Below the pieces are notes generated by a model. That model made no database searches. It had not been told where the DNA came from and worked only from the letters and a program-made list of their open reading frames with translations. Of a stretch of 64,000 bases of DNA, positions 35,098-42,322 are shown one piece after another. The translations under genes were made by a program, and so were the position numbers. Position 1 is the first letter of the stretch; every line of letters starts with the position of its first letter. Origin of the DNA: CAYPEL01 sp036479985 (GTDB lineage Bacteria > Pseudomonadota > Gammaproteobacteria > DSM-19610); the NCBI GenBank assembly GCA_965224815.1, contig CBDDAF010000003.1, positions 1,054,001 to 1,118,000 of the forward strand, written 5' to 3'.

Positions 35098-35994
35098 CTA
35101 TGGACTCGCAATAATTTCATGAATTTTCACAACCTCTTCTTGCGTGGGTTTTCTTGAAACTGACCGCATGTATTCTCTTATTTGTTTGAGATAATCGCTT
35201 ATGTTTACCAATTGATCTTTCCCGTTGTCTTGCCCCATTTTTCGTGTTTCACAAACAACATCATATGATAAGTCAGTTTTTGGATCAGCTATGGTTGCTT
35301 TTATTTCTTGAGGAAACTGATCATCCAATATAACGCGAAAATCGTCTTTTTCTCCGAAGCCGAAGAGAGCCTCAGCGATAACTGCTCTTCCAATCCAATC
35401 AAGCCCAGCGGACTCATACAGTTGATACCGTTTTGTCGCGACCTCATTACAGAACACATATATTTGAGTTAAGAATGTCATCGGCAGTACGTTAGGGCTA
35501 TTGACGATAGTAAATCTCAGATGAAATAGATCTTCGGTATATCCCCAGTCTTCTGACCAATCTACAGTTCCTTCATCTTGCTCCAATCGTCCTTGGTCAG
35601 CATTCGTTACCTTTGCTATTGCATCTAGAACTTTATGCAAGCCAACGTTAAAATCAGTTCGTAAATCGGCGTACATCTTTTCTTTTAGAAACAATGGTAT
35701 TTCACAATCTTCAACAAGTACTGGTAATACGACTACTCTTTTTTCATCAAGCTCCCGCATCAGCCCCGCTGAGAGTTCCTTTTTACACCATTCAGATTCG
35801 ACAGATGTCTTTGAAAGAATCACAAGCAACGCACTTGATTCTTGTATAGCATCTTGGACTCTATTTAGAATCGAATCACCTACGTTAAGCTCCCAAGTAT
35901 CCACCCAAACATTGGCATTATGCTTCACTAGATGAGCTGCGAGTTTGTTAACGATTAGTTCATCAGAATGTGAATAGCTAATAAATACTGGCAT
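35098..35994 (-). CDS. Cassette: TIR-domain protein
   Basis: 298 residues from the ATG at 35994 (AAGGAAG upstream). Residues 1-130 form a TIR domain: MPVFISYSHSDELIVNKLAA, NVWVDTWELNVGDSILNRVQ, SALLVILSKTSVESEWCKKE and RVVVLPVLVEDCEIPLFLKE. Glu73 in SEWCKKEL lies at the catalytic position of NAD-cleaving TIRs. The C-terminal 165 residues (DWSEDWGYTEDLFHLRFTIV ... YLKQIREYMRSVSRKPTQEE) form a second domain that I do not recognise and may be the sensor. Bacterial TIRs with extra domains are frequent abortive-infection effectors. The gene is a single integron cassette between attC C and D. Confidence 0.88.
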   Translation of the reverse strand: MPVFISYSHSDELIVNKLAAHLVKHNANVWVDTWELNVGDSILNRVQDAIQESSALLVILSKTSVESEWCKKELSAGLMRELDEKRVVVLPVLVEDCEIPLFLKEKMYADLRTDFNVGLHKVLDAIAKVTNADQGRLEQDEGTVDWSEDWGYTEDLFHLRFTIVNSPNVLPMTFLTQIYVFCNEVATKRYQLYESAGLDWIGRAVIAEALFGFGEKDDFRVILDDQFPQEIKATIADPKTDLSYDVVCETRKMGQDNGKDQLVNISDYLKQIREYMRSVSRKPTQEEVVKIHEIIASP

Positions 35995-36011
35995 GCGTTC
36001 TTCCTTATATT

Positions 36012-36068
36012 GCCTAACGACCAAGCCAAGGGGCGGCGAAGCCGTCCTGCTTGGGTGCCTGGTTAGAT
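36012..36068. other. attC recombination site (D)
   Basis: Cores GCCTAAC (36012-36018) and GTTAGAT (36062-36068). Inner arms CCAAGC / GCTTGG and AGG / CCT pair. 57 bp. GCCTAAC complements the GTTAGGC of attC C, the two ends of the TIR cassette. Confidence 0.9.
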
Positions 36069-36072
36069 TGCA

Positions 36073-36618
36073 TTACTCGCACCTTTTGGATTCCTCTCCA
36101 TTAGCCGATTGGATATCGTAGAGCCCACCGCTAAGTGGATGAATGAAGAACAAGCCTTTTGTACCTCCATTTATACATATGATACGTATATGCCAAAGCT
36201 CTTCACCCGGTTTGGCGAAGTCATCTATTCCACTAGTAACTTTTGCAATTATTGGGCCTACCATGCGCGCAGAATTGAGAATATTGGGGTACTTGGTCAA
36301 TACAATCTGTTCTGCTTTTTCATTCGAAACCTTCCATTCTGGGTTCGTTTCTTGTTCGTCCGAATAGAGCTCTTCCGCTGAGTCAAAAGCAAGCTGCTGA
36401 ATCATTTCTCTATCTTTGGCGCGATAACGAACAGCTCGATTTTCTCCGATCTTATAATCGAAGCCGCTGGTTTTAAGGTTTTCTATAAACAAGCTCTGCG
36501 CGGCAGAGTCTTTCAGCCGAAATTCCCCGTCGTAACCATCAGACACCACTATAGAGCCTTGATCACCACATGATGAACTTAACAAGAGAATCGCAAGTAA
36601 CGGGATAATTCTATTCAT
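36073..36618 (-). CDS. Cassette: lipoprotein of unknown function
   Basis: 181 residues from the ATG at 36618 (GAGAGA just upstream); upstream in-frame codons run into attC E and are not part of the gene. Lipobox in LLAILLLSSSCGDQ. Mature part: SGFDYKIGENRAVRYRAKDR, YPNILNSARMVGPIIAKVTS, ELWHIRIICINGGTKGLFFI. No known domain is recognised. Both cassette ends carry GTTAGAT, confirming single-gene cassette boundaries. Confidence 0.78.
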   Translation of the reverse strand: MNRIIPLLAILLLSSSCGDQGSIVVSDGYDGEFRLKDSAAQSLFIENLKTSGFDYKIGENRAVRYRAKDREMIQQLAFDSAEELYSDEQETNPEWKVSNEKAEQIVLTKYPNILNSARMVGPIIAKVTSGIDDFAKPGEELWHIRIICINGGTKGLFFIHPLSGGLYDIQSANGEESKRCE

Positions 36619-36641
36619 TCTCTCTCGATGATAGTTCTGCA

Positions 36642-36743
36642 ATCTAACGGCAGCATCAGCTGCCGCAAAGCATGGCGGTTCTTTTGCGTATTTTTGCAAA
36701 AGAAGTGACAGGTTTTGGGATCAGCTGCATGCTTTTGTTAGAT
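36642..36743. other. attC recombination site (E), long form
   Basis: Cores ATCTAAC (36642-36648) and GTTAGAT (36737-36743). 102 bp, with CAGCTGC repeats in the outer arms and an inner TTCTTTTGCGTATTTTTGCA / TTGCAAAAGAA hairpin. Shares its plan with attC F. Confidence 0.85.
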
Positions 36744-36744
36744 T

Positions 36745-37998
36745 TTAGTTTAGCTTGAACCCCTTTTTTCTGATTTTCTCCGTCTCTGGATCCTTAAAAA
36801 GCATAACTCGGATACACATCAGATGCCTAGGATCGCACAATGTATACGAGTTGGAGTTTGATACCTTTTTCAACATTGGTTTATCTGACTTGGTCAAGTT
36901 CGCAAGAACCTGCCCAATACCAGAGTTACTATCCGGGCAACTTATAGGAAACTCTGTGGCAACAACCTCACCAACTCGATTCGTATCGACTTTGTGAGTT
37001 GCAAGCTTTCCCAGCGCATATATAACTTGGTTTCTTCTGCCATCAAGAGTTTCTTCTGAATTCAAATGACTTTCAATCAAAGTATAGGATTCACGAAGCC
37101 CCTTTAACAACCAAGACTGATCAGCTTGGTCAAGTAACTTATGACTATAGACCCAATCATGGTCTTTGATCGTATACGCTAGGCATTCGCAATACTCATG
37201 AATTCTTTGAGGTACGCCTAACGTGATATCAAATATATGCCTGCTTAATCTCTTTTTCTGTACCTCCGGCAATTCAATAGATAAAGCTTTCTCGAATCCG
37301 CGCTCTATCAATTCAAGAACCTGAACATATTCTAAACCTGCGACACGCGGGATCTCCTCAATTCGATTTCCAACGGACGACGGGTTTTTAGCTGTAGAAA
37401 AATACTGAATGACTTCATTTGGTATCCCAACAATAAGAAATTTTATCTGGTATTTCGCAAATCGAGGATCATCGAGTAATATGACGATATCAGACAGTTC
37501 CCCCATAAGCTTTTCGTTTTTAAATATTGTTTCTACATTATCCAGAACGATTACTGATTTTTTCCCTTTAGATGTGCTTCCAAGCGCCTTATATGCTGTT
37601 AAAAGAGGATCCGTTTGTTTGATTTCAAATTCGCTGTCATGCGAGATTTCTGCGGTTCCTAGAGCATTAACTCCAGCCTTTTTCCCTTCGACATAGCCTA
37701 TCTTCACACTATTTCCATCTTTAACACAAACAGCATATATTTCTTCGGTTATAGAGCCTAAACGAGAAGCGTTGGCACAGTTTGCCACTACATAATTTAC
37801 GTTTTTCTCAGAAAATACCTTTTTGTACATCCAAGACTTACCATTTCCACTTTCTCCAAATAGAAAGGAATGCATGCTTCCAAAGATTGATCGATATAAG
37901 TCTTTCTCTAAACCGGAACGCTCGATATACATATCGGCGTTCACATCGGGGTTGCGCGGAGTGAAAACTTCATTGATTTTCTTCCTCATACCAAACAT
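36745..37998 (-). CDS. Cassette: AAA/STAND-like P-loop ATPase
   Basis: 417 residues from the ATG at 37998 (TAGGAG 7 bases upstream). Walker A GESGNGKS at 48-55, Walker B VIVLDN at about 149-154, with a following acidic VETIF. The helical region after the P-loop domain (NRIEEIPRVAGLEYVQVLEL, ITLGVPQRIHEYCECLAYTI) resembles the lid of Orc/STAND ATPases, and the C-terminal part looks winged-helix-like (DGRRNQVIYALGKLATHKVD). Single-gene cassette; the ends both read GTTAGAT. Probable defence or regulatory ATPase; the partner, if any, is unknown. The adjacent nuclease-like cassette is a candidate. Confidence 0.8.
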   Translation of the reverse strand: MFGMRKKINEVFTPRNPDVNADMYIERSGLEKDLYRSIFGSMHSFLFGESGNGKSWMYKKVFSEKNVNYVVANCANASRLGSITEEIYAVCVKDGNSVKIGYVEGKKAGVNALGTAEISHDSEFEIKQTDPLLTAYKALGSTSKGKKSVIVLDNVETIFKNEKLMGELSDIVILLDDPRFAKYQIKFLIVGIPNEVIQYFSTAKNPSSVGNRIEEIPRVAGLEYVQVLELIERGFEKALSIELPEVQKKRLSRHIFDITLGVPQRIHEYCECLAYTIKDHDWVYSHKLLDQADQSWLLKGLRESYTLIESHLNSEETLDGRRNQVIYALGKLATHKVDTNRVGEVVATEFPISCPDSNSGIGQVLANLTKSDKPMLKKVSNSNSYTLCDPRHLMCIRVMLFKDPETEKIRKKGFKLN

Positions 37999-38029
37999 CT
38001 CCACTCTCCTATATTTCGTGTTCTGTAAA

Positions 38030-38132
38030 ATCTAACGCCGCAATCACCGGCGTAGCATGCTGGCGTGACTTTTTGCGTGTTTTTGCAAAAAGCGCGACAG
38101 TATGCGAAGTCCGGTGCATTGCCTTGTTATAG
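38030..38132. other. attC recombination site (F), long form
   Basis: Cores ATCTAAC (38030-38036) and GTTATAG (38126-38132). Arms CACCGG / CCGGTG pair, with an inner ACTTTTTGCG / GCAAAAAG hairpin. 103 bp. The core GTTATAG is repeated (minus strand) at 38783-38777, the junction with attI. Confidence 0.88.
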
Positions 38133-38147
38133 GTTTGATGTTCGGCA

Positions 38148-38765
38148 TTAGAATACCCTTGATACAGTAGCGATAACGCTTGCTTTACAATTACGCCATT
38201 CGTCGAATGGGCCTATTATTGATTGGTGGATAATATTTTCAAGCCCTACCTGCGTAAGCGTGTTTTTTAGTGCTTCTTTCAAATCGGTAAGATTGAAACC
38301 TGACGCATGCATTTTCTTATGGTTTTTATAATATTTGAATTGTTTGAAATCCGATACTTCGTCGTGAGGTAGCGTATTCCAATGTATTGCCCACATGACT
38401 ATATATAACGGTGAATAATTGTGTGAGGAATATTTTTCGGTGTCTACTTTGATGCGATCAAAGTTGTTGTTTGGCTTAGGACGATTGTAAACATCTGGGG
38501 TAATGCAAGACTTACATTCAATGCATGCTATGACGCTATTTGTATTTTTTCCAAACAGAACAACGTCTGTATGAGTTCTAGAACCTTTCGCAGATGGGAT
38601 ACTAATCTCTACTCGAGAAGGGCAACCACCCTTTTCAAGCGTCAAACTCAACCGTCTATTCAGTTCAATTTCACCTTTACCATCGAATAGCAGGTTAGAC
38701 ATTTCAGGCACTTCCATCACTTTTATAGCATTGCCGATAACCGTATCGATTTCCGTGATATCCAT
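38148..38765 (-). CDS. Cassette: PD-(D/E)XK-like nuclease-fold protein (first cassette)
   Basis: 205 residues. The segment RTHTDVVLFGKNTNSVIACI followed by ECKS gives D67, E83 and K85, the D-x(n)-E-x-K catalytic pattern of PD-(D/E)XK nucleases, in a beta-hairpin as expected. Flanking parts (EMSNLLFDGKGEIELNRRLS; NNFDRIKVDTEKYSSHNYSP) are not recognised. It is the cassette nearest attI, hence the most recently acquired and best expressed by the usual integron logic. A restriction or abortive function is possible but unproven. Confidence 0.72.
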   Translation of the reverse strand: MDITEIDTVIGNAIKVMEVPEMSNLLFDGKGEIELNRRLSLTLEKGGCPSRVEISIPSAKGSRTHTDVVLFGKNTNSVIACIECKSCITPDVYNRPKPNNNFDRIKVDTEKYSSHNYSPLYIVMWAIHWNTLPHDEVSDFKQFKYYKNHKKMHASGFNLTDLKEALKNTLTQVGLENIIHQSIIGPFDEWRNCKASVIATVSRVF

Positions 38766-38776
38766 TCTTGTTTTAC

Positions 38777-39122
38777 CTATAACTAGTACTTATCTCACAT
38801 ATGCAAGATAACGTGATTTTATGAAATTGCGCAGGATAACAACCCGTATACGATGATATACGCGCAGGTGCTAGATAACAGTCCTTTTCCATTAGCTGGA
38901 ATTCCTTGTTATTCGATTGAATTGACTAGTGATTGTGCTGATTCGTTAAGAATTGTCAATATTAAACTGCACATGCCTGGATAACTGCAGAATCCGGTCT
39001 TATCGAGCATATGCTTTATAGCGTGACATTTTGATGGATGAACAGGGCACCACAAGCAACTGATATAACAAGGAAACTGAAAATGTAGTGGTATATTGAG
39101 TATGTTATACGCGCAGAATACT
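38777..39122. other. attI-like region and cassette junction
   Basis: Non-coding, AT-rich region between the first cassette and the integrase promoter. The junction core CTATAAC (38777-38783; GTTATAG on the minus strand) equals the outer core of attC F, so the first cassette is exactly 38133-38783 plus its attC. A TTGACA on the minus strand (38959-38954) could be the -35 of a cassette promoter Pc, but no good -10 follows it. The precise attI core further right was not resolved. Confidence 0.7.
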
Positions 39123-39170
39123 TGACTCGGTGTTTTTATGGATTTTTAATATACCTGTATGTTTATACAG
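39123..39170 (+). promoter_or_regulatory. Integrase promoter with LexA (SOS) box
   Basis: TTGACT (39123-39128) and TTTAAT (39145-39150, 16-bp spacer) form a sigma-70-like promoter. CTGTATGTTTATACAG at 39155-39170 is a perfect CTGT-N8-ACAG LexA box placed just downstream of the -10, 17 bp before the integrase ATG. SOS control of intI is established in many integrons. GGGAGAA then serves as the ribosome-binding site. Confidence 0.85.
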
Positions 39171-39187
39171 TTCACGGGAGAATCGCT

Positions 39188-39268
39188 ATGGGAAGAAGAC
39201 TCATGGATCAGATGCACGACCGTATTCGAGTTAACTCAGAATTTATTGCCTACCGACTCACTACCTGA
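39188..39268 (+). pseudogene. intI: Truncated integron integrase (N-terminal stub of intI)
   Basis: ATG at 39188 with GGGAGAA upstream. It encodes MGRRLMDQMHDRIRVN, matching the first helix of integron integrases (typically L-L-D-Q-x-R-x-x-I-R-x-x-H-Y-S), and then switches to unrelated sequence ending at a TGA at 39266-39268. The rest of the integrase, including the catalytic RHRY domain, is absent; the break lies between about 39236 and 39250, where the frame runs into the end of yqeC. Position and orientation (divergent from the cassettes, beside the attI junction, behind a LexA box) are those of intI. The identification rests on this context plus the short match. Confidence 0.75.
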
Positions 39269-40005
39269 ACAACTGGGTCTGGCTGCTCCAATGCCGTCAG
39301 AATCACCCGATCAAAACGGTCAGTGAGGGCCAACGCACGCGTTGCAGCCTGGAGTGCAGGCTCGATGCTGTCTACCTTGTCCAGCATATTGATTACCGGG
39401 ATAACCTGTGCCTGACCGGCTCCTTTTAGCGCGCCCTCTTCACTGGCTAATAGCCTGGCGATATGTTCGGGGGTGAGCACTTCACCGGCGCTTGCGCCTG
39501 TAACCTGTTCTAGTCGATCAACACGATGTGCGATCTCACTGGTGAGTGGCTGACCGATGGCGTATGCAGAAACAATCGGGATAACCGTATCCGCATTGGC
39601 AGGAATGACCGGTTCATGTTCGTTCGGTGCTTTGATCAATCGCATCCGTGCTCCGTCTGCTTTAACGAGGGTCAGATCAAAACCTGCTTGTTGATGAATT
39701 TCTCTAACACATTCGGGACTAACGCCACCGAAGCGTGCTTTACTGACAGTGGGGCAGGCATAGGCAATGCGCTGTTCTAATAGTGCTGCTTTGTTTACCT
39801 TCTCTGACAGATTTTGTTCTTCATCAATTATTATCTGTGCTTTTAATCTTGAGCGGAAAGGTGGTGTCATGACCGTGGATGTTATTGCTACGCGGCCTGT
39901 GTGGAGTGCAGCGAGTCGATAGATTAGGGATTTTTTTCCACCTGCACCTGTTAGACATACCAAGCCGGATTTTGCGCTGAATATTTCAAGAAGGTCTTTT
40001 GGCAT
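39250..40005 (-). CDS. yqeC: YqeC-type putative Mo-hydroxylase accessory protein
   Basis: 251 residues. P-loop-like start LVCLTGAGGKKSLIYRLAALHTGRVAITSTVMTPP, then LVKADGARMRLIKAPNEHEPVIPANADTVIPI, characteristic of YqeC, a protein linked to selenium-dependent molybdenum hydroxylases in other bacteria. Here no xdh or selenophosphate genes are in view, and the neighbours are mobA and moaA, so a general role in molybdenum cofactor handling is more likely. Its 3' end has been joined to the intI stub by a deletion. Confidence 0.85.
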   Translation of the reverse strand: MPKDLLEIFSAKSGLVCLTGAGGKKSLIYRLAALHTGRVAITSTVMTPPFRSRLKAQIIIDEEQNLSEKVNKAALLEQRIAYACPTVSKARFGGVSPECVREIHQQAGFDLTLVKADGARMRLIKAPNEHEPVIPANADTVIPIVSAYAIGQPLTSEIAHRVDRLEQVTGASAGEVLTPEHIARLLASEEGALKGAGQAQVIPVINMLDKVDSIEPALQAATRALALTDRFDRVILTALEQPDPVVQVVSR

Positions 40006-40149
40006 TTGGTTGGTAGCTCTACTGGATCAGGTTTATATTTATTTTTAGCTGGTTGTATTATGCAGGATTATTTTGTTTAACAGAAATTATTGGGGGTATA
40101 ATTTGTTACTGGTTTTATTAGTAACTTTTGAGGTGAGAAACCTTTTATT

Positions 40150-40236
40150 TGATCCCCTCTCCCCAACCCTCTCCCTGAGGGAGAGGGAGTAAAGGCGAGA
40201 GAGGGAGTAAAGGCGAGAGAGGGAGTATAGGCGGCA
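40150..40236. repeat. CCCTCTCC repeat half followed by an 18-bp tandem repeat
   Basis: GATCCCCTCTCCCCAACCCT and CTCCCTGAGGGAGAGGGAG form one hairpin of the dispersed element (reverse orientation). Then three 18-bp units GAGGGAGTAAAGGCGAGA at 40183, 40201 and 40219 (third unit diverged). It fills the spacer between the divergent yqeC and mobA genes. Confidence 0.8.
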
Positions 40237-40309
40237 GAGTAAGTAATTTTTGTAATATACTGTTGTGATCTTACTTCTATAATGACTGTTTATTTTTTGA
40301 GTATTTCCA

Positions 40310-40966
40310 ATGAGTTTGAAAGAGTCTGGTTTTGAGTATCCTCGTGATGATATTACTGCTGTCATTCTTGCTGGTGGCCGGTCGCGGCGGATGGGTGGGA
40401 CTGATAAGGGTTTGATGACGTTACAGGGGATGGCGATGGTGGAGCATGTTATTAGCCGTCTCAAACCCCAGGTTGGTACCTTGGTTATTAATGCTAACCG
40501 TAATATTGAAACCTATGCCGCTTTTGGGTTTCCGGTGATTGAGGATATCGTCGGTGACTACTTTGGGCCGTTGGCCGGTATGGCAAGCGGGATGAAGAAC
40601 GCAGTCACTCGCTTTGTTCTTTGTGCGCCTTGCGATACACCTCTGCTTGGTGCTGACCTTGTTAGTCGAATGTATGCATCATTGGTAAAAGAGCAAGCGG
40701 AAATCTGTGTTGTCCATGATGGAGAACGTACACATCCTGTTATTGTTCTGCTGGAACGCAAACTGTTGTCGAGTATGCTTGAATATCTGGATGCGGGTGA
40801 ACGTAAAATAGATCTTTGGTTCGCGCAACATAAACTGGCACTTGCGGATTTCTCCGATTGCCCGCAATGCTTTATGAATATTAATAGTCCTGAGGAGCGG
40901 GAGGCATTAGAGGTTCGCTCATTTAGGGAAGCTCTGATGTGTCGTCCATCTTGCCATTGTGAATAA
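40310..40966 (+). CDS. mobA: Molybdenum cofactor guanylyltransferase MobA
   Basis: 218 residues. GTP-binding start ITAVILAGGRSRRMGGTDKGLMTLQG; further motifs GPLAGMASGMKNA, FVLCAPCDTPLLGADLVSRM and FMNINSPEERE. It attaches GMP to Mo-molybdopterin to make MGD, the cofactor form of formate dehydrogenase. The final dozen residues (EALMCRPSCHCE) are encoded by the left end of the MITE-like element at 40928, so the native C-terminus has been replaced. Confidence 0.95.
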   Translation: MSLKESGFEYPRDDITAVILAGGRSRRMGGTDKGLMTLQGMAMVEHVISRLKPQVGTLVINANRNIETYAAFGFPVIEDIVGDYFGPLAGMASGMKNAVTRFVLCAPCDTPLLGADLVSRMYASLVKEQAEICVVHDGERTHPVIVLLERKLLSSMLEYLDAGERKIDLWFAQHKLALADFSDCPQCFMNINSPEEREALEVRSFREALMCRPSCHCE

Positions 40967-41068
40967 TGAAAGTTCTGTAGGAGCGGCTTTAGCCGCGATA
41001 GGGTGCGGCGCGGTTCATCGCGGCTAAAGCCGCTCCTACAGTTATTTGCTCATTAATCAGAGACACCT
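40928..41068. repeat. MITE-like element overlapping the mobA 3' end
   Basis: Left end GAAGCTCTGATGTGTCGTCC, core 40975-41041, right end TGCTCATTAATCAGAGACACC. Orientation as in the 17409 copy. It supplies the mobA stop codon and reaches to within 12 bp of the moaA stop. Confidence 0.82.
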
Positions 41069-41079
41069 TAGAACGATTT

Positions 41080-42108
41080 CTAACCGCCGATGTACGACAT
41101 TTCAATTTTTGGGAATTGAGTTGTAGATAGATTGCGCAACTCGGAATAACGATCAGTCCGCTGTGACCAGACGGATGCCAGAAAATCACGTAACTGTTCA
41201 TCACTCATCCCTTCACGAATCCGCTGACGCAAATCATTACCCTGGGTAGCGAATAAACAAGTGTAGAGCTGGCCCTCGGCGGACACCCTCGCCCGTGTAC
41301 AACTGTGGCAAAAAGGTTGTGTGATCGAAGAGATGATGCCTATCTCGCCTTCACCATCGCGGTAACGCCAGCGTTGCGCTACTTCGCCGGGATAATTTGC
41401 TTCCATTGGTTCAATCGGAAACCGGGCGTCGATCAGTTCAACTATTTCCTTGACTGACAACACCGCATCAGCTTGCCATTGGTTGCTATTCCCAACATCC
41501 ATAAATTCAATGAAGCGCAGTGTATGTCCGGTACCCCGGAAAAATTCAGCCATGGGTAGTACGCTATGTTCGTTGATGCCTTTTTTGACCACCATATTGA
41601 TCTTGATGGAATCAAAACCAACGGTGTTGGTATTTTCAATCGCATCAAGTACCTGTTGAACAGGAAATTTAACGTCGTTGATGGCCATGAAAGTTGCATC
41701 GTCCAGCGCATCCAGACTAATGGTTATTCGATTTAATCCTGCGTCTTTGAGTTGTTGCGCGTTTTCCCGGGTAAGCAGTGAACCATTTGTCGTCAGGCTG
41801 ATATCCTCAAGGCCGGGAAGTTTCGCGAGACGGTTCACCAGTTCCGGTAGCTTCGGGCGCACCAATGGCTCACCACCGGTCAGGCGAATTTTCTTAACAC
41901 CCAGCGCAACAAATTGACGTGCAATCTTTTCTATTTCGTCGTAACTTAATATTTTTTCGTTTGGAAGAAAGCGGTGATTAGAACCGAATTTTTCCTTGGG
42001 CATACAATAGACACAACGGAAATTACACCGGTCTATAACAGAAATGCGTAAATCTCGAATCGGGCGTCCCAGCGAATCAGTCAAAGCTGTTGTTTCTGTA
42101 TTTATCAT
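41080..42108 (-). CDS. moaA: GTP 3',8-cyclase MoaA
   Basis: 342 residues. Radical SAM start DLRISVIDRCNFRCVYCMPKEKFG (CxxxCxxC), KIRLTGGEPLVRPKLPELV, and the C-terminal second cluster FCHSCTRARVSAEGQLYTCLF. The protein ends YIGG, the C-terminal Gly-Gly needed for activity. First step of molybdopterin synthesis; moaC and the rest of the pathway are elsewhere. Confidence 0.97.
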   Translation of the reverse strand: MINTETTALTDSLGRPIRDLRISVIDRCNFRCVYCMPKEKFGSNHRFLPNEKILSYDEIEKIARQFVALGVKKIRLTGGEPLVRPKLPELVNRLAKLPGLEDISLTTNGSLLTRENAQQLKDAGLNRITISLDALDDATFMAINDVKFPVQQVLDAIENTNTVGFDSIKINMVVKKGINEHSVLPMAEFFRGTGHTLRFIEFMDVGNSNQWQADAVLSVKEIVELIDARFPIEPMEANYPGEVAQRWRYRDGEGEIGIISSITQPFCHSCTRARVSAEGQLYTCLFATQGNDLRQRIREGMSDEQLRDFLASVWSQRTDRYSELRNLSTTQFPKIEMSYIGG

Positions 42109-42137
42109 TTAATATGAATGACCAAGTTATATTTTAA

Positions 42138-42254
42138 GAAACCTCTGATTAATTTGCGAGAATTTGTAGGAGCGGCTTTAGCCGCGATGGGGCAGTGCAA
42201 TGTTCATCGCGGCTAAAGCCGCTCCTCATAATCTTCACTGTTCACAATGACTCT
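42138..42254. repeat. MITE-like element, right end lost
   Basis: Left end GAAACCTCTGATTAATTTGC, core 42166-42228 with a decayed right arm (CCGCTCCTCATA), then CTTCACTGTTCACAATGACT. The terminal repeat on the right is missing. Lies in the moaA leader. Confidence 0.75.
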
Positions 42255-42322
42255 AGAAAGAAGACTCAGCAAAGTATAGACCAACAAAATCAGGCTATCT
42301 AGAAGACAGCTGATATGGGAAT

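Noticed and set aside
38784..39000. Cassette promoter Pc
   Set aside because: A minus-strand TTGACA is present near 38959 but lacks a convincing -10, so it was mentioned but not called.
40183..40236. CRISPR-like repeat array
   Set aside because: The units are contiguous 18-mers without spacers and no cas genes are nearby.
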